Shown here in pieces: positions 11,580-14,223 of a stretch of DNA of 14,223 bases (its first letter is position 1; the number at the start of each line of letters is the position of its first letter). A program made the position numbers and the translations under genes. This DNA is from an uncultured Elusimicrobium sp. (GTDB lineage Bacteria > Elusimicrobiota > Elusimicrobia > Elusimicrobiales > Elusimicrobiaceae). The DNA lies in contig CAMGSK010000021.1 of NCBI GenBank assembly GCA_946061795.1, positions 1 through 14,223 on the forward strand, read 5' to 3'. Under the pieces are notes generated by a model. It was not told the origin of the DNA. It ran no database searches and saw only the letters and a list, made by a program, of their open reading frames with translations.

Positions 11580-14223
11580 ATGTATTTAAAAGCCATAGAA
11601 ATCGTTGGATTCAAATCTTTCGCCGACCGCATGCGCCTGGACTTTGAGCCGGGCATTACCTGCGTGGTGGGGCCTAACGGATGCGGCAAGTCCAACGTGA
11701 TAGATTCCGTACGCTGGACCATCGGGGAAATGAGCTGGAAGGCGCTGCGTTCGGCTTCTATGGTGGATATTATTTTTAACGGTACGGCCAAACGCGCTCC
11801 GCTGAATATGGCGCAAGTCAGCATGATTTTTGACAATTCCACGCGCAATCTGCCGCTGGATTTTAACGAGATTACCGTCAGCCGCAAAATTTTCCGCTCC
11901 GGGGAAAGCGAATATTATCTGAACAAAGTGCAATGCCGCCTGCGCGACATCCGGGATTTGTTTTTGGATACGGGTATCGGCGGAGAAGGATACGCCATTA
12001 TTGACCAGGGCGGAGTGGAGAGCGTTCTCTCCGCCACGCCGGAACAGCGGCGCGAAATGTTTGAAGAAGTGGCCGGCGTGTCCAAATACAAAGCCAAACG
12101 CGAAGAATGCATCCGCCGTTTGGAACGCGTGGATATGGACTTGGCGCGTTTGTCCGATACGGTGGCGTTGATTTCCGAACAGATTAAAAAACTGGACGGA
12201 GAAGCGCGCAAAGCCCGCCTGTATCAGAAATACCGCGAAGAACTCAAAGAAAGCGAAATCGCCATTTCTCTCTGCTCCATTAAGGAAGCGGACGGACTGA
12301 TTGCCAAGCACGGTGCGGAATTGGAGCCGGTGCTGTCGCGTGCGAAAGATTTGGAAAACCAAATCTCGGCCCAAGAAGGCCAAACCGCGGCGATGGATTT
12401 GAATTTGACCCATAAACAAAAAGAAGTGGCGGATTTTAACGAAAAAATAGCCGCCAGCAAATATCAGGTGGGGCTTTTGGAAGGGGCGATTAAAAATTGT
12501 GACAACCTGACCGCGGAATTTACCGCCCAGCTGACGGCGTCGGGCAATGAAGCGCAGCGCGGCCAAAACCGCATGAAAGAACTGCAGCCCGCCATCGCCA
12601 AATTGAAAGGCCAGCTGGCGGAACTGGACGGACGTTTGGCCCCGCTGCAGGCGCAATATAACGAAGCCTTTGCCCAATCCCAGGAACAGGAACGGAAATT
12701 GCGCGAAGCCGATGGGCAAATCCAGCGCGCAAGCAATGATTTGATGCGGTTGGTGCAGAGCCAGATGGAGTGTCAAAATAAAATATCGCTGGAACAAGCC
12801 AATTTGCAGCGCGAGAGCGAAGATTTAATCACCTTAGAAAAACGCAGCCAAGCGTCCGACGGAGTGGAAAGCGTGCGCAAGGCTTTAGAAGAAATCAGAA
12901 CCCGTTTGACGGAAAAACAAAACGCCGCCCAGCAGGCGCGCGCGCAAATTGCGCAAGGCGAAACGGCTGTGGAAGAAATCCGCAAAAAACGGGCCGCGCT
13001 TAACGACAGTCTCTCCGCGCTTAAGTCCGAAAAGGCGGCCTTAAACGCCAAATTGGAAATCATCCGCACCCAGGGCAAGAACGACCCCTACTGGGTGGGG
13101 GTTAATTTGGTTGCGCAAGCCGGAATTGCCGGAATCAAAGGAACGCTGAGAAAGGCCTTGAAATACAAAGCCTCTTTGGCCGGCGCGGTGGAAGAATCTT
13201 TCGGAAAATACTTGGACGCCCTGCTTTGTGAGAACGAAACCGCTCTTGCCGCCGCGGCGGACAAACTCCGCGCGCACGGAAAAGCGCGTTGCAAATTTAT
13301 TTTGTTGGATCAGGTGGGAGCTTGCCCGGAGCCGTCCGGTACGCTGAAGAACGAATTGAAATATGCGCCGGAACTGGAAAATTTGGTCAGACGGCTGATT
13401 GGCGATTACAACGCTTCGGAAGAAGGCGTGCGCGGCGGGTTTTTCGTCAGCGCAGGCGCGCCCGGCGTCAGCGCGCCGGAAGCGTACTGGGGAGAAGAAG
13501 AAAACGTCAAAGAAGAACTCTCTGAAAAGGCTCGCAGGGAAGAAGAACTTTCCAAGGAAATGATTGCTTCTTACGAGCAGCTGCAAAAACAGGAAGAAAC
13601 CCTGCGTTCCCTGCGCGCTCAGGCTCAGGAAGCCGCGGTGGCGGCCGCTGCCGTGCAAGGGGAAATGGCCTCCAAAGAACGCGAACTCAAACAGGCCGAA
13701 GAAGCGCTGGCCCGCGCCGCTGAGCAGAAACGCCAGCTGATGCTGCGCGCCCAAACCCGCAAACAAAACGTGCAAAAACTGCAGGAAGATTTGCAGTCTT
13801 TGACGGATAAGCAGCAATCTCTTAAAACCGAAACGGAAAACATCAAAACCCGGAAGGCCGATTTGCAGAAGCAAACGGAGCAAACCAAAGCCCGTTTAAA
13901 CGAAATCAACGCTTCTCTCTATGAGCTGAAAATCCGCAAAAACAACGTAGAAGTGGATTTGAAATCTACGGAATTCGAATTTAATTCGCTGGTGCAAAAC
14001 GAAGGCAAACGCGCCGAAGCGGCCAAATCCGCCGGCGCGCGTCTGCAGGCTTTGGCCGAAGAAAAGCTTTCCACCCAGGCCAAGCTGTCTTCCGAGCGCG
14101 ATGCGCTGGCCCGTCTGGAAACCGACGAATATAAACTGCGCCAGTCTTTAGAAGCGTTGAAAAAGGAATTTGACGAAAAGACTTCCGCTCTTAACGCCAA
14201 CAAAAAACTCTTGTCCGATTTAC
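11580..14223 (+). CDS. smc: Chromosome segregation ATPase SMC (partial, 3' end outside)
   Basis: The first 881 codons of the condensin-like SMC protein, which with ScpA/ScpB organises and segregates the chromosome; the frame is open to the right edge. The N-terminal ATPase head shows MYLKAIEIVGFKSFADR, the Walker A GPNGCGKS (31-38), the arginine R57 in GEMSWKALRS, SGESEYYLN, and the Q-loop IIDQGGVESVLS (Q143), followed by EEVAGVSKYK. A long heptad-rich coil spans about 175-495. The hinge is at about 500-640, with AGIAGIKGTLRKALKYK and then GAVEESFGKYLDALLCENE. The returning coil runs to the edge. The Walker B and signature motifs lie beyond the window. GEMS replaces the common GEQS at 49-52. 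The hinge's second half looks short and lacks a clear paired-glycine motif. The ATG at 11580 fits the family N-terminus. Confidence 0.96.
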   Translation, partial: MYLKAIEIVGFKSFADRMRLDFEPGITCVVGPNGCGKSNVIDSVRWTIGEMSWKALRSASMVDIIFNGTAKRAPLNMAQVSMIFDNSTRNLPLDFNEITVSRKIFRSGESEYYLNKVQCRLRDIRDLFLDTGIGGEGYAIIDQGGVESVLSATPEQRREMFEEVAGVSKYKAKREECIRRLERVDMDLARLSDTVALISEQIKKLDGEARKARLYQKYREELKESEIAISLCSIKEADGLIAKHGAELEPVLSRAKDLENQISAQEGQTAAMDLNLTHKQKEVADFNEKIAASKYQVGLLEGAIKNCDNLTAEFTAQLTASGNEAQRGQNRMKELQPAIAKLKGQLAELDGRLAPLQAQYNEAFAQSQEQERKLREADGQIQRASNDLMRLVQSQMECQNKISLEQANLQRESEDLITLEKRSQASDGVESVRKALEEIRTRLTEKQNAAQQARAQIAQGETAVEEIRKKRAALNDSLSALKSEKAALNAKLEIIRTQGKNDPYWVGVNLVAQAGIAGIKGTLRKALKYKASLAGAVEESFGKYLDALLCENETALAAAADKLRAHGKARCKFILLDQVGACPEPSGTLKNELKYAPELENLVRRLIGDYNASEEGVRGGFFVSAGAPGVSAPEAYWGEEENVKEELSEKARREEELSKEMIASYEQLQKQEETLRSLRAQAQEAAVAAAAVQGEMASKERELKQAEEALARAAEQKRQLMLRAQTRKQNVQKLQEDLQSLTDKQQSLKTETENIKTRKADLQKQTEQTKARLNEINASLYELKIRKNNVEVDLKSTEFEFNSLVQNEGKRAEAAKSAGARLQALAEEKLSTQAKLSSERDALARLETDEYKLRQSLEALKKEFDEKTSALNANKKLLSDL

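Noticed and set aside
11586..12797. 403-residue minus-strand ORF opposite smc
   Set aside because: It mirrors the SMC head and coil codons, is Phe/His/Gln-rich, has no motif, and the sense frame is unmistakable. The same holds for the antisense frame at 13041-13883.
1..14223. CRISPR array, tRNA/rRNA genes, insertion sequences, phage or defence genes
   Set aside because: Intergenic stretches are short and contain no spaced direct repeats, cloverleaf-like sequence, transposase or integrase frame.

Overview
The window looks like chromosome of a Gram-negative-type bacterium of moderate GC, most probably a gut member of the Elusimicrobiota. The pointers are a type IV pilin-like gene whose start (GGKTAG/FTLIELLVVVLIIG, then LPQYTKAV) is typical of the abundant pilin-like proteins of that phylum, and a mannose-family PTS combined with HPr kinase and RapZ. 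The taxonomic call is inference from protein style; no rRNA gene is present. I see no tRNA, IS element, CRISPR array or phage gene.

Layout. Bases 1-1522 (+) hold the 3' end of cysS and a complete adenosine deaminase gene (add), overlapping by 4 bases and ended by a strong intrinsic terminator (1545-1582). Bases 1581-2147 (+) hold a free-standing pilin-like gene with its own candidate promoter. Its leader is odd: a T12 tract and a perfect 11-bp inverted repeat whose loop contains the ATG. A terminator usable in both directions (2154-2190) separates it from the convergent operon.

Bases 10714 down to 2210 (-) form one compact ten-gene operon in the order hpf, hprK, rapZ, EIIA, EIIB, EIIC, EIID, ptsH, ptsI, lepA. 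No internal gap exceeds 12 nt and several genes overlap. It contains a complete phosphorelay: EI (H191) to HPr (H15) to EIIA (H9) to EIIB (H14) to the EIIC/EIID membrane pair. HPr also carries Ser46, the substrate of the HprK encoded upstream, so sugar uptake and regulatory phosphorylation are encoded together. The operon also carries the ribosome-hibernation factor HPF, the nucleotide-binding regulator RapZ and the elongation factor LepA (EF4).

Bases 10731-11579 hold promoters and a 74-residue protein (-) made of two tandem ~28-residue repeats; it has a strong ribosome site and its own terminator and is unrecognised. Divergent from it, 11580-14223 (+) is the first 881 codons of smc, the chromosome condensin ATPase, behind an extended -10 promoter. 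It runs off the right edge within the second coiled coil.

The most interesting items are the start-codon-in-loop pilin leader, the two-repeat small protein, a 13-bp perfect inverted repeat inside the start of hprK, the fusion of translation and PTS genes into one operon, and a short SMC hinge. I found no clear evidence of a wholly new multi-gene system.
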